Assembly (NCBI GenBank): GCA_964600365.1
Contig: CAZRJG010000009.1
Span: 1-55,604 of the forward strand
Reading direction: 5' to 3'
From: GCA-020352575 sp964600365
Lineage (GTDB): Bacteria > Actinomycetota > Acidimicrobiia > Spongiisociales > JAENVV01
DNA length: 55,604 nucleotides
Shown here: positions 31,453 through 38,992 of the stretch, in pieces
Layout of the letters: every line of letters begins with the position of its first letter
Numbering within the stretch: position 1 is the first letter of the stretch
Notes under the pieces: generated by a model
The model's input: only the letters and a program-made list of their open reading frames with translations
Told to the model about the DNA's origin: nothing
The model's database searches: none
Made by a program: the position numbers and the translations under genes

Positions 31453-32097
31453 ATGGGAGACTGCTGTCGCACCGACTATCGGAAGGTGTTTCGCAGCGCG
31501 GTGGGATTCAACGATCTGAGACGTTACGAGCGACACGGCCTCCGCTCCACCCAGGGCGATCTCGCCGACATGTCGGAGTCCGCGCTGAGTCCCTCTGCCA
31601 CGCTCCTCGAGATAGGGGGAGGCGTCGGCGCCCTCCACGTCGACCTGCTCGAACGGGGGGCCGCCTCGGCGACCACGATCGATCTGTCGTCGGGATGGGA
31701 TGACGCCGCGGGGGTGCTGCTGGGACGCCGTGGCCTGACCACCCGCGTCACCCGACGGAATGGAGACTTCGTTGCCGAAGCCGATGAGCTCCCCCGCGCA
31801 GAGATCGTCCTGCTCCACAGGGTGATCTGCTGCTATCCCGACTGGGAGGCAATGGTGGACGCCGCGGCACGACGCGCCGCACGATCGGTGGCCTTCACCG
31901 TTCCAACGGAGTCGATCGTCGCACGGGTCTCCCTCTGGCTGTTCCACGCGTGGTTGCGCGTGCAGCGGTGTGGTTTCACCTCGTTCATCCACCCGATCGA
32001 TGCGATCCTCGCAAGATTCGCCGTCCACGGATTCACGGTCGGGGAGACGAGGAGGCGACTCGGTTGGGTCTCGTACCGCCTCGACAGGGAACCCTGA
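31453..32097 (+). CDS. Class I SAM-dependent methyltransferase
   Basis: A 214-residue methyltransferase. The SAM motif is LLEIGGGVGALHVDLL near 50-65, followed by the acidic ATTIDLSS strand and the IVLLHRVICCYPDWEAMV motif IV region. The C-terminal SLWLFHAWLRVQRCGFTSFIHP resembles Mg-protoporphyrin O-methyltransferase-type proteins, but no tetrapyrrole genes are near. Substrate unknown. The start is set by the leaderless -10 box. Confidence 0.8.
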   Translation: MGDCCRTDYRKVFRSAVGFNDLRRYERHGLRSTQGDLADMSESALSPSATLLEIGGGVGALHVDLLERGAASATTIDLSSGWDDAAGVLLGRRGLTTRVTRRNGDFVAEADELPRAEIVLLHRVICCYPDWEAMVDAAARRAARSVAFTVPTESIVARVSLWLFHAWLRVQRCGFTSFIHPIDAILARFAVHGFTVGETRRRLGWVSYRLDREP

Positions 32098-32115
32098 CCG
32101 GGCGCGTCGGAGCCG

Positions 32116-32592
32116 CTACTCCACCAACGGGCGTACCAACACCACGAACTCGGTGCCGTCGTCACGCACGAACCTCGATCGCTCCTCGAACCCCACAGCC
32201 CGTGCGACCCTCTGTGCGCGCTCGTTCCATGCGACGATCGTCACCCGCCGTGCGCCGGGGCCGAACAGCTCATCGGCGAGGGCGAGCAGAGAAGCGGTTC
32301 GCGCCGCTCCACCTCCGGCGCCCACCAGGTCGGGGCGCGTACCGATCCCGATATCAACGGCATCCGCGCCGTAGCGCCCGCCCGGGACCCGGGCATCCTC
32401 TCCGAACGTGCCGAACGCCTCGACGCCGCCCCCGTCGTGGAGGACGTGGCAGTGCACGGAGGGACCGAGGAACCACTCGACCTGGTCATGGTCCCCGCCG
32501 GGCGAGAGGTCGTACAGGGCGTCGCGCCCCTCGTAGCGCCAGGTGAGGAACTCCTCGACGTCGTCCCGTCTCGCCGGGCGCCACTCAGCCAC
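32116..32592 (-). CDS. GNAT family N-acetyltransferase
   Basis: A 158-residue acetyltransferase fold: EWRPARRDDVEEFLTWRYEG at the start, VDIGIGTRPDLVGAGGGAA near 80-98 as the acetyl-CoA loop (a degenerate RxxGxG/A) and WNERAQRVARAVGFEE near 122-137, typical of motif B. Acceptor unknown. GTG 32592 overlaps the beta-glucosidase stop by eight bases. Confidence 0.75.
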   Translation of the reverse strand: MAEWRPARRDDVEEFLTWRYEGRDALYDLSPGGDHDQVEWFLGPSVHCHVLHDGGGVEAFGTFGEDARVPGGRYGADAVDIGIGTRPDLVGAGGGAARTASLLALADELFGPGARRVTIVAWNERAQRVARAVGFEERSRFVRDDGTEFVVLVRPLVE

Positions 32593-33928
32593 GAGACGCC
32601 GCGATGACGTCCCGGTACCAACCGAAGGAGTCCTTCGGGGTCCGCGTGCCGGTCTCGTGGTCCACGTGGACGAGGCCGAACCGCTGGGAGTAGCCCGAGG
32701 TCCACTCGAGGTTGTCAAGGAGGCTCCACGCGAAGTATCCGCCCACCGGGACACCGAGTTCGACGGCTGCCTCGACAGCATCGAGGTGCTGGTCGAGATA
32801 GCCGATGCGGCGATCGTCGCGGACCCTGCCATCGGGACCGGGTCCATCGGAGAACGACGCACCGTTCTCGGTGATCACGATCGATGCGGGATCGTAGGTC
32901 TGGTGGAGGTGCCGCAGGTAGTAGGTGAGACCCGATGGGGTGACGGGCCACCCCATCTCGGTGAACCCCGCCAATTGATCGGGCCCCGGCCTCTGCCCCG
33001 TCTCCTCGGTCTCCTCACTGCCGGCGCCGATCCGCAGCGACGTGTAGTAGTTGAGGCCGAGGAAGTCGATCGGCGCGGCGATGACCTCCATGTCGCCCTT
33101 CCACACGAGCGCCTCGGGCATGCGGCCGAGGTCGGCGTAGGCCTTCACCATGTCCTCCGGGTATCCCCGACCGAAGACCGGATCGAAGCACCATCGGTTC
33201 CTGAACCCGTCGAAGTGGAGTTGGGCCCGGACGTCCTCCTCGCGGTCGGACGCGGGCCAGGACGGGCGGCAGTCGAGGGCGATTCCCACACGTGCACCGG
33301 GCACGAGATCACGGAGCACGGGGGCCGCCCGCCCGTGACTGAGCAGGATGTGGTGGGCAGCGGCGATTCCGGCCCGCCAGTCGGAGAAGCCGGGTGCGAA
33401 CACGCCGTCCTGATGACCGAGGAACGCTGCCACCCATGGCTCGTTGTGGGTGATCCAGTGCCTCACCCGGTCCCCGAATGCCCCAGCCACCACCGACGCA
33501 TACTCGACGAATGCGTCGACCGTCCGTCGGTCGGGCCACCCGCCCAGATCTTGGAGGGCCTGGGGGAGGTCCCAGTGGTACAGCGTCACCCACGGTGTGA
33601 TCCCCGCCTCGAGCAGGGCATCGATGAGCCGCGAGTAGAAGTCCATCCCACTCCGGCTCACGCCACCCCTGCCGTCGGGAAGCACACGAGACCACGCGAT
33701 CGAGAACCGGTATGCATCCACCCCGAGGTCGGCGAGGAGTCGGACGTCCTCGTGCCACCGGTGGTAGTGGTCAGGACCGAGGAGGTCCATGCCGGGGACC
33801 CGCCCTTGGTCGGCGAAGGTGTCCCAGATCGAGGGCCCCTTGCCGTCGACGGAACGAGCCCCCTCGATCTGGAATGCAGAGGTACCGACGCCCCAGGTGA
33901 ACCCGGCGGGGAGGCTCAGCCCAACCAA
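32585..33928 (-). CDS. Glycoside hydrolase family 1 beta-glucosidase
   Basis: A GH1 enzyme of about 447 residues. The entry LPAGFTWGVGTSAFQIEGA, the acid/base Glu in THNEPW near 165 and the nucleophile Glu in IVITENGAS near 355 are all present, with the closing GYFAWSLLDNLEWTSGY. It should hydrolyse beta-glucosides or related beta-linked sugars in the cytoplasm, as no signal peptide is seen. I use TTG 33928; ATG 33973 is in frame but adds 15 residues unlike the family and overlaps the previous gene by 58 bases. Confidence 0.92.
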   Translation of the reverse strand: MVGLSLPAGFTWGVGTSAFQIEGARSVDGKGPSIWDTFADQGRVPGMDLLGPDHYHRWHEDVRLLADLGVDAYRFSIAWSRVLPDGRGGVSRSGMDFYSRLIDALLEAGITPWVTLYHWDLPQALQDLGGWPDRRTVDAFVEYASVVAGAFGDRVRHWITHNEPWVAAFLGHQDGVFAPGFSDWRAGIAAAHHILLSHGRAAPVLRDLVPGARVGIALDCRPSWPASDREEDVRAQLHFDGFRNRWCFDPVFGRGYPEDMVKAYADLGRMPEALVWKGDMEVIAAPIDFLGLNYYTSLRIGAGSEETEETGQRPGPDQLAGFTEMGWPVTPSGLTYYLRHLHQTYDPASIVITENGASFSDGPGPDGRVRDDRRIGYLDQHLDAVEAAVELGVPVGGYFAWSLLDNLEWTSGYSQRFGLVHVDHETGTRTPKDSFGWYRDVIAASRG

Positions 33929-34410
33929 TTGGCGCCGAGGGTCATGCAGCCGAGCGCGATGAGCACCGACCACATGAGCCAGTTGCCGTACCGCGCCATC
34001 TTGGCGCCGAGCTCACCCATCGCCTTGCCTTGCTCTGGTGTCGGAGCACCGTCGATGCCCATCTGCACCTTGGCGAGCCTGCGGGCGGTGGGACCCTGGA
34101 GGCCGTGCCCGATCCCAAGCGCCACCAGGCCGGCAAGTGCGCCCACGGAGAGGAGCGCCCCACGCACGCCCTCGGGAACACCCCCGACGACCTGCGTCCA
34201 GAGGATGAGGCCGAAGAGGATCGTGGCAGCCGACGCGTAGGTCATGATGCGGCTGAGGGAGCCGGACGCGAGCGCTCCCATGAAGGGCCCTGCGGCAGGG
34301 CCGGCCTTGCGTGCAGCTGGCGAGATGAACCACGCCATGGTGAAGGCACCACCTGCCCAGACGACGGCGGCGATCACGTGGAGAGCGGAGACGTAGGTGA
34401 TGAGTTCCAT
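33916..34410 (-). CDS. Four-helix membrane protein (CopD/DUF-like)
   Basis: A 164-residue protein with four predicted membrane segments (about 5-25, 45-70, 83-103 and 138-160). The opening ITYVSALHVIAAVVWAGGAFTMAWF resembles the CopD/DUF2269-like group that has a conserved His in helix 1. Function unknown. It is leaderless, and its stop overlaps the glucosidase start region. Confidence 0.65.
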   Translation of the reverse strand: MELITYVSALHVIAAVVWAGGAFTMAWFISPAARKAGPAAGPFMGALASGSLSRIMTYASAATILFGLILWTQVVGGVPEGVRGALLSVGALAGLVALGIGHGLQGPTARRLAKVQMGIDGAPTPEQGKAMGELGAKMARYGNWLMWSVLIALGCMTLGANWLG

Positions 34411-34417
34411 GGACCGC

Positions 34418-34423
34418 AGGATA
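34418..34423 (-). promoter_or_regulatory. -10 box of a leaderless membrane-protein gene
   Basis: Minus strand TATCCT, seven bases, then ATG 34410. Confidence 0.5.
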
Positions 34424-34446
34424 TGCCGATCTCCTCGGATTCGGCC

Positions 34447-34776
34447 TCAGTGAGGCACTTTTCCGTAGAGACGGAAGGTCTCCTCGGCCTGACGGGAGGG
34501 ATCGACGAACGAGAGGTACTCTCGTGCGAGTTCGGTGAACGTGCCGCCGTCGTCACTGGCGGCGACCCGCAGATCGGGGGCGCGATCGGCGGCGTACCGC
34601 CACAACTGGTGGTAGTCGCAGGGATCCGCAGCGGTGAGCGGCCGGAACGTGCCGAGGTACTGGTAGTGCCTCGGCGCGTGATCGACCATCTGCTCATCGT
34701 GGGTTGCCAGCCAGGCGTGGAACTCCTCATCTCTGCCGGGGGGGATGAAGAAGCCCCAGTCGTAGAACAGTGCCAT
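34447..34776 (-). CDS. Conserved-looking hypothetical protein, 109 residues
   Basis: A small soluble protein rich in Trp, Tyr and His (FYDWGFFIPPGRDEEFHAWL, then YQYLGTFRPL and DYHQLWRYA). The pattern recalls dimeric alpha/beta-barrel-like proteins, but I do not recognise the family. A leaderless -10 box supports the start. Confidence 0.6.
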   Translation of the reverse strand: MALFYDWGFFIPPGRDEEFHAWLATHDEQMVDHAPRHYQYLGTFRPLTAADPCDYHQLWRYAADRAPDLRVAASDDGGTFTELAREYLSFVDPSRQAEETFRLYGKVPH

Positions 34777-34782
34777 GCGAAG

Positions 34783-34788
34783 ACGCTA
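34783..34788 (-). promoter_or_regulatory. -10 box of a leaderless hypothetical gene
   Basis: Minus strand TAGCGT, six bases, then ATG 34776. Confidence 0.5.
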
Positions 34789-34911
34789 CTACCACACGGG
34801 CGGGGGTGGGGCCTTCGTGATGTGCGCCGATTCCGGTGCCGCCACAGGCGCGGCTCCCACGGGGCGGGGACGGGCGCCGACGAGTTCGAACGGCCCCCGG
34901 TGGATCGACCC

Positions 34912-35133
34912 CTAGCGGTAGCGCCAGACGATACGACCCTTCGTCGGATCGTACGTGGACACCTCGACCTCGACCTTGTCGCCGGGGAGGATCCGGATCT
35001 TCCGACCACGACGCATCCGACCGGCCGCCTTCGCCATCACCTCGAGGCCACCCTCGACCTCGACCTTGAAGGTCGCATTCCCCATGACCTGGAGAACGGT
35101 CCCGCTCGCCTTGATGTAATCGTCGTTTGCCAT
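34912..35133 (-). CDS. infA: Translation initiation factor IF-1 (stand-alone copy)
   Basis: A 73-residue S1/OB-fold protein with the IF-1 pattern: GTVLQVMGNATFKVEVEG, GRMRRGRKIRILPGDKVEVE and the C-terminal STYDPTKGRIVWRYR. IF-1 binds the ribosomal A site during initiation. The usual infA lies in the ribosomal protein cluster beside rpmJ and rpsM; here none of those genes is near, so this may be a second copy. The VMAKAAGRMRRGRK region differs from the more common VLAHISGKMR. A TACCCT box eight bases before ATG suggests a nearly leaderless transcript. Confidence 0.9.
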   Translation of the reverse strand: MANDDYIKASGTVLQVMGNATFKVEVEGGLEVMAKAAGRMRRGRKIRILPGDKVEVEVSTYDPTKGRIVWRYR

Positions 35134-35141
35134 CGGCAGTG

Positions 35142-35147
35142 AGGGTA
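35142..35147 (-). promoter_or_regulatory. -10 box of infA
   Basis: Minus strand TACCCT, eight bases, then ATG 35133. Confidence 0.45.
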
Positions 35148-35207
35148 GCCGTCCCCGTTCCCTAGGGCCCGATCCCCAGCCCCATCAGCGGACTCATTCA
35201 GTCCTCC

Positions 35208-35236
35208 TTGACATTCATGTCATTTGAACATACATT
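35208..35236 (+). promoter_or_regulatory. Sigma-70-type promoter of the ArsR-like regulator/exporter operon
   Basis: TTGACA (35208-35213), a 17-base spacer and TACATT (35231-35236). It is the best consensus promoter in the window. TTGAAC inside the spacer is also the half-site of the operator just downstream. Confidence 0.7.
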
Positions 35237-35246
35237 CCCACCCAAC

Positions 35247-35263
35247 GTTCAACCGACTTGAAC
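35247..35263. promoter_or_regulatory. GTTCAA-N5-TTGAAC operator
   Basis: An inverted repeat, GTTCAA (35247-35252) and TTGAAC (35258-35263), placed at or just past the predicted transcription start. A third TTGAAC copy lies at 35224-35229 between -35 and -10. Probably the binding site of the regulator at 35386. Confidence 0.55.
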
Positions 35264-35385
35264 AAGGAACGGGACATGCACCCCATCACCACCAGCCTTC
35301 GGGCACTCCACACGGATGCCACCAGCCACCGGTTCATCGGACCGCCTCGACGTCGCCACCCGGTCGAGCGCCAGGTCTCCACGCG

Positions 35386-35967
35386 ATGAGCTTCGAACCC
35401 GCCGAGTCCTTCTCCATCGACGACGAGGAGACGTTCGACGTCCTCGTCGATCCGGTCCGCATCGAGATCCTCGAACTGTGCGCACGCCCCCGCTCGGTCG
35501 GGGAGGTGGCCGAGAAGATGAACGTCCCCCGTACCCGGCTCTACCACCACTTCAACCTCATGGAGGAGAAGGGGATCCTGGCGGTGGCGCATACACGCCA
35601 GAAGGGGGCGATGACCGAGAAGGTCTACCAGGCCGCCGCGAAGACCTACCAGCCAAGCGAACGCTTCCTCCACGACGCCACTCCCCGGAAGCGCGCTGAG
35701 GCGATCATCAACTCCCTCTTCTCCGCCACGCTCGCGGACTTCCTCCGCGCTGTCGAAGACAAGCAGTTTGCGCTGCGGGACGAAACGGACAAGCGGAAGG
35801 TCGCGCTCGGCCGACGCCTCCTCCACCTCTCGCCTGCCCGGCTCACAGAGTTCATCGCCGACCTCGAAGACCTCTTCGAGCAGTTCGGCATCCCCGACGA
35901 CGACCCCGATGCGATCACCGTCGCCGCCCTCCACATCGTCCACCCCAGCTCGAGGGAGATGCCATGA
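35386..35967 (+). CDS. ArsR-like winged-helix transcriptional regulator
   Basis: A 193-residue regulator. Residues about 15-90 are an ArsR/HTH_20-type winged helix (LVDPVRIEILELCARPRSVGEVAE, then VPRTRLYHHFNLMEEKGIL), followed by a helical C-terminal part. No clustered Cys or His metal site is visible, so it probably senses an organic ligand, such as a drug, as PadR- or HTH_20-type partners of exporters do. ATG 35386 leaves a leader of about 140 bases. The exporter gene overlaps its stop as ATGA. Confidence 0.82.
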   Translation: MSFEPAESFSIDDEETFDVLVDPVRIEILELCARPRSVGEVAEKMNVPRTRLYHHFNLMEEKGILAVAHTRQKGAMTEKVYQAAAKTYQPSERFLHDATPRKRAEAIINSLFSATLADFLRAVEDKQFALRDETDKRKVALGRRLLHLSPARLTEFIADLEDLFEQFGIPDDDPDAITVAALHIVHPSSREMP

Positions 35968-37202
35968 GGGCCCTGTTCAACATCCGCGACTACCGACTCC
36001 TGTGGACGGGGCAAGCCGTCTCCAACTTCGGCGACGCGCTCACCAATCTCGCCCTCCTGCTCACGGCCCAGCGCCTCACGGGATCCACGGCTGCGGTGGC
36101 GACGACGGCCATCGCCGTTGCGCTCCCAACCCTCCTGTTCGGCATGGTGGCCGGTGCCTACGTGGACCGGTGGAACCGCAAGCGAGTGATGATCGTCTCG
36201 GACCTCTTCCGCACGTCATTCGTGTTGCTCTTCCTCCTCGTGAGCACTCCCGACATGATGTGGCTGCTCTACTCGGTCGCGTTCATCCAGGCCACCCTCG
36301 GGACCTTCTTCAGTCCAGCGAAGGGCGCCCTCGTCCCGCGGATCGTGCCCCGGGATCAGCTGCTCTCGGCCAACTCGGTCTCACAGATGACGCAGATCGT
36401 CTTCGGGCTCATCGGGACCGCGATCGCCGGCCTCATCGCGGCGACGATGGAAACCTTGGCGCTCGCCTACATCCTCGATGCCTCGACGTTCGTCATCTCC
36501 CTCATCGCCATCTCGCTCATCCGCACCGACAGCGCGCCGCAACGGACGGATATGGCCGAGACGCACATCCTCCGCGACATCAAGCAGGGGATCCAGACCG
36601 CACTTGGTTCGCGGGTGCTCGTTGGGGTGCTCGTGGGAGCGTCGATCCTCATGCTCGGCATCGGCGCCGTGAACGTGCTGCTCGTTCCCTTCATCATCGA
36701 GGACCTGGCCGTGTCCGAGGCGTGGTTCGCCGCCTTTGAGGCTGCCCAGGTGGTTCCGATGGTGATCGCAGCCAGCCTGATCGCAGCGATGGCAGCCCGG
36801 GTGAGGCCCACGAGGCTCATCACCATCTCCCTCTGCGGCCTCGGCATCCTGCTCGCGACCATGGCGCTCGCCACTGCCCCGCTGCACATGGTCATCATCC
36901 TCTTCTGCGTCGGGTGGATGGTCACGCCACTCCAGGCGTCGGTCTCGACCCTCGTCCAGACAGAGGTCGACGACGAGGTGCGAGGACGCACGGGAGCGGC
37001 CCTCAACACCGTCCTCACCGGGTCCCAGGTGGCGTCGATGGCGCTCGCCGGCGTGGCGGCGACGGCCCTGGGCACCCGTGCCGTGTTCGTGCTCGCAGGG
37101 GCCATCGCCGTGGTCGCATCGGCGGCGACGGTCGCCCTCTTCAAGGGGGTGACGCTCCGGGCCACCGCGCCGTCGCCCGAGTCCGCCCCCGAGGCCGCCT
37201 AG
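35964..37202 (+). CDS. MFS exporter (DHA3-like)
   Basis: A 412-residue, about 12-helix major facilitator with RDYRLLWTGQAVSNFGDALTNLA at the start, AGAYVDRWNRKRVMI in loop 2 and PAKGALVPRIVPRDQLLSAN. This group exports macrolides and other hydrophobic compounds. Co-transcription with the ArsR-like regulator (ATGA overlap) suggests an inducible efflux unit. Confidence 0.87.
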   Translation: MRALFNIRDYRLLWTGQAVSNFGDALTNLALLLTAQRLTGSTAAVATTAIAVALPTLLFGMVAGAYVDRWNRKRVMIVSDLFRTSFVLLFLLVSTPDMMWLLYSVAFIQATLGTFFSPAKGALVPRIVPRDQLLSANSVSQMTQIVFGLIGTAIAGLIAATMETLALAYILDASTFVISLIAISLIRTDSAPQRTDMAETHILRDIKQGIQTALGSRVLVGVLVGASILMLGIGAVNVLLVPFIIEDLAVSEAWFAAFEAAQVVPMVIAASLIAAMAARVRPTRLITISLCGLGILLATMALATAPLHMVIILFCVGWMVTPLQASVSTLVQTEVDDEVRGRTGAALNTVLTGSQVASMALAGVAATALGTRAVFVLAGAIAVVASAATVALFKGVTLRATAPSPESAPEAA

Positions 37203-37225
37203 CGGCAGGTATCGCCACGCAGGAC

Positions 37226-37571
37226 CGTCGACGCACGCGCTCGGTGCCGACACCGTCGAGGAGTACCTCGCCGAAGCCCTCCCCTCGAGCGGTATCCAGA
37301 CACGTGCAACGGCCAGCCACTCATGCTCGCCGCGCTCGCCTCCACGAGCGCCACATGGCGGTGTGCCTCACCGGCGTGTCCGCCGATGAGAAGAGCCGGG
37401 AGCGATTCATCGACGCCTACCGGGCCACAGGGAAACGACTCGACAAGGACGAGTCGTGCGTGCGGCCCAGGCCCCTCGGCGACGTCCCCCCTCAAACCGG
37501 TTGGCGACGCGATCGGGGCATTCGACGTAAACGAGTTCGTCAGCCTCCAGGAACGGGCACGAGCCCGATGA
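37226..37571 (+). pseudogene. Decayed DUF1801 (YdhG-like) gene
   Basis: Fragments of a DUF1801 protein appear in order but in different frames: ADTVEEYLAEALPSS near 37248, NGQPLMLAALAS near 37303, RERFIDAYRATGKRLDKDESCVR near 37400 (in two pieces FIDAYRATGKRLD and KDESCVR), then LGDVP continuing in another frame as LKPVGDAIGAF to about 37570. At least two frameshifts and missing segments show that the gene is dead. It fills most of the 369-base gap between the exporter and the next gene. Confidence 0.65.
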
Positions 37572-38168
37572 TCAGCGGCACAGGCCGAGCCAGGTGAAAC
37601 GGCCGTCGACCGCGGCATACTGACCGATCCCGTCGAACGACTCGCCTCCGAACGTGAAGGAGATCGCGGCGGTGAACACATCGGGGACCTCACCCAACGG
37701 CGCGGGGCCATCGATCACGTCGAGGAGCTCGTAGTCGGAGAGCGCCAGGATCTCCCGTTCGACCCACGCACGGCACAGCGCCTCGTCGCCGTCGGCCCGT
37801 TCGATGACCGCCGGGTGCATCCGGGACCACACGAAGTCGAAGTCGTCGGCCTCGGTTGCCGCGGCGAAGGCGCTGACGAACTCCTCGATCGTCTCCACGA
37901 GCACGAGCGTCGAGGGCGGTGTGGGAGCCGAGTCGTCGGTCACGGGCGGGGGCGTTGTGGAGGTCGGCGTGAGGTCGAGTTCGAAATCGTCCAGCGTCGC
38001 CACCGAGTCATCGGTGACCGGAGCAGAGGCGAGCGTCGTCGCAACGGCGAGCGGCGGCTCGGGGGACCCCTCCTCGTCCGGCCCCGAGAGGACCCAACCA
38101 ACGACCCCGAACACCACGAGCACCACACCCATGAGCATCATCACCATTCCGAACGCAGGCCGGGACAT
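37572..38168 (-). CDS. Membrane-anchored protein with NTF2-like C-terminal domain
   Basis: A 198-residue protein: an N-terminal membrane helix (about 6-28), a Pro/Thr/Ser/Asp-rich linker to about 90, then a domain starting TIEEFVSAFAAATEADDFDFVWSR that looks like a SnoaL/NTF2-type cone fold (FVWSRMHPAVIERADG, then AISFTFGG). The globular part should lie outside the cell. Function unknown. ATG 38168 is set by a leaderless -10 box; the in-frame GTG 38174 is inside that spacer. Confidence 0.65.
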   Translation of the reverse strand: MSRPAFGMVMMLMGVVLVVFGVVGWVLSGPDEEGSPEPPLAVATTLASAPVTDDSVATLDDFELDLTPTSTTPPPVTDDSAPTPPSTLVLVETIEEFVSAFAAATEADDFDFVWSRMHPAVIERADGDEALCRAWVEREILALSDYELLDVIDGPAPLGEVPDVFTAAISFTFGGESFDGIGQYAAVDGRFTWLGLCR

Positions 38169-38174
38169 CGCCAC

Positions 38175-38180
38175 ACGCTA
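38175..38180 (-). promoter_or_regulatory. -10 box of a leaderless membrane-anchored protein gene
   Basis: Minus strand TAGCGT, six bases, then ATG 38168. It is the same hexamer as at 34783. Confidence 0.5.
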
Positions 38181-38216
38181 CCGGCCCCGATCCGCCTCCT
38201 ACGTCGCCCCTGGCCT

Positions 38217-38222
38217 TACGAT
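38217..38222 (+). promoter_or_regulatory. -10 box before the CAP-domain gene
   Basis: TACGAT, eight bases, then ATG 38231. It is divergent from the box at 38175-38180, only 37 bases away. Confidence 0.4.
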
Positions 38223-38230
38223 CGCCACCC

Positions 38231-38953
38231 ATGCGCTCCCTCGTCCTCGCCGCGGCACTCACTGTGACGGCCGCAGCCGTCATCGCGGCGGTGGTGGGGT
38301 TCGGTGCTGGGGCACCCTCCACCGCAGCGGACGTGGGCCGCGGCTCGACCTGGCAGTCCCCCTCGACGACCACCACCACCAGCCCGTCGACCACCATCGG
38401 CGAGGTCGCCGCCGCCGGCATCCCCATCACGGGTGGCACCGACCCGTCGCCGAGCACTCCTCCGGCCACCGTCACCACCACCACGGCGGGTCCTCCCCCA
38501 TCGCCGGCCACCACCGCCGCCGCGGCACCCGGCTCCACGACCTCCACGGCCCCGACCACGACCGCGGCGGCCACCACCTCGGTCGCCCCCCACCTCGATC
38601 ACGCCTACGCCTCGAAGTTGCTCTCGCTCGCCAACGCGAGTCGCGCCTCCCAGGGGCTCCCAGCCCTCACCTGGTCCGACACCCTCGCGTCGGTCGCAGG
38701 AGCAACGGCGGTGCGCACGGCCGACACCGGGTCACTCTCCCACTCGAACCTCCAAGGCCTCACCGGGTCGTTCTCGGCGCTCGGCGAGAACATCGGGCGC
38801 GGGTACCCCAGCCCCTCGGGCCTCCACTCGGCGTGGATGTCGTCGGGCTCCCATCGCGACAACATCCTCGGTGCCTCCTTCACTGACGTGGGGATCGCTG
38901 CGTGGGTGGATCCGACGGGGCAGGTCTGGGTGTCGCAGATCTTCGGGGGCTGA
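38231..38953 (+). CDS. Secreted CAP-domain (SCP/PR-1-like) protein
   Basis: A 240-residue secreted protein: signal peptide (about 1-28), a long Thr/Pro/Ala/Ser low-complexity linker to about 118, and a CAP domain with LLSLANASRASQGLPALTWSD, SLSHSNLQ, GENIGRGY and WMSSGSHRDNIL, ending in VWVSQIFGG. The His and Glu of the CAP cavity are present. Bacterial members are secreted or cell-surface proteins of mostly unknown role. The Thr-rich linker is typical of Acidimicrobiia-like genomes. Confidence 0.85.
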   Translation: MRSLVLAAALTVTAAAVIAAVVGFGAGAPSTAADVGRGSTWQSPSTTTTTSPSTTIGEVAAAGIPITGGTDPSPSTPPATVTTTTAGPPPSPATTAAAAPGSTTSTAPTTTAAATTSVAPHLDHAYASKLLSLANASRASQGLPALTWSDTLASVAGATAVRTADTGSLSHSNLQGLTGSFSALGENIGRGYPSPSGLHSAWMSSGSHRDNILGASFTDVGIAAWVDPTGQVWVSQIFGG

Positions 38954-38979
38954 CCCTGCTCCCCAGCGGACGGCACGGG

Positions 38980-38985
38980 TACCCT
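38980..38985 (+). promoter_or_regulatory. -10 box of leaderless malQ
   Basis: TACCCT, seven bases, then ATG 38993. Confidence 0.5.
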
Positions 38986-38992
38986 CCCGCCC

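Noticed and set aside
32543..34240. Plus-strand open frame of about 565 codons opposite the GH1 gene
   Set aside because: The opposite strand has intact GH1 catalytic motifs; this frame is Glu/Gly/Val/Arg-rich noise.
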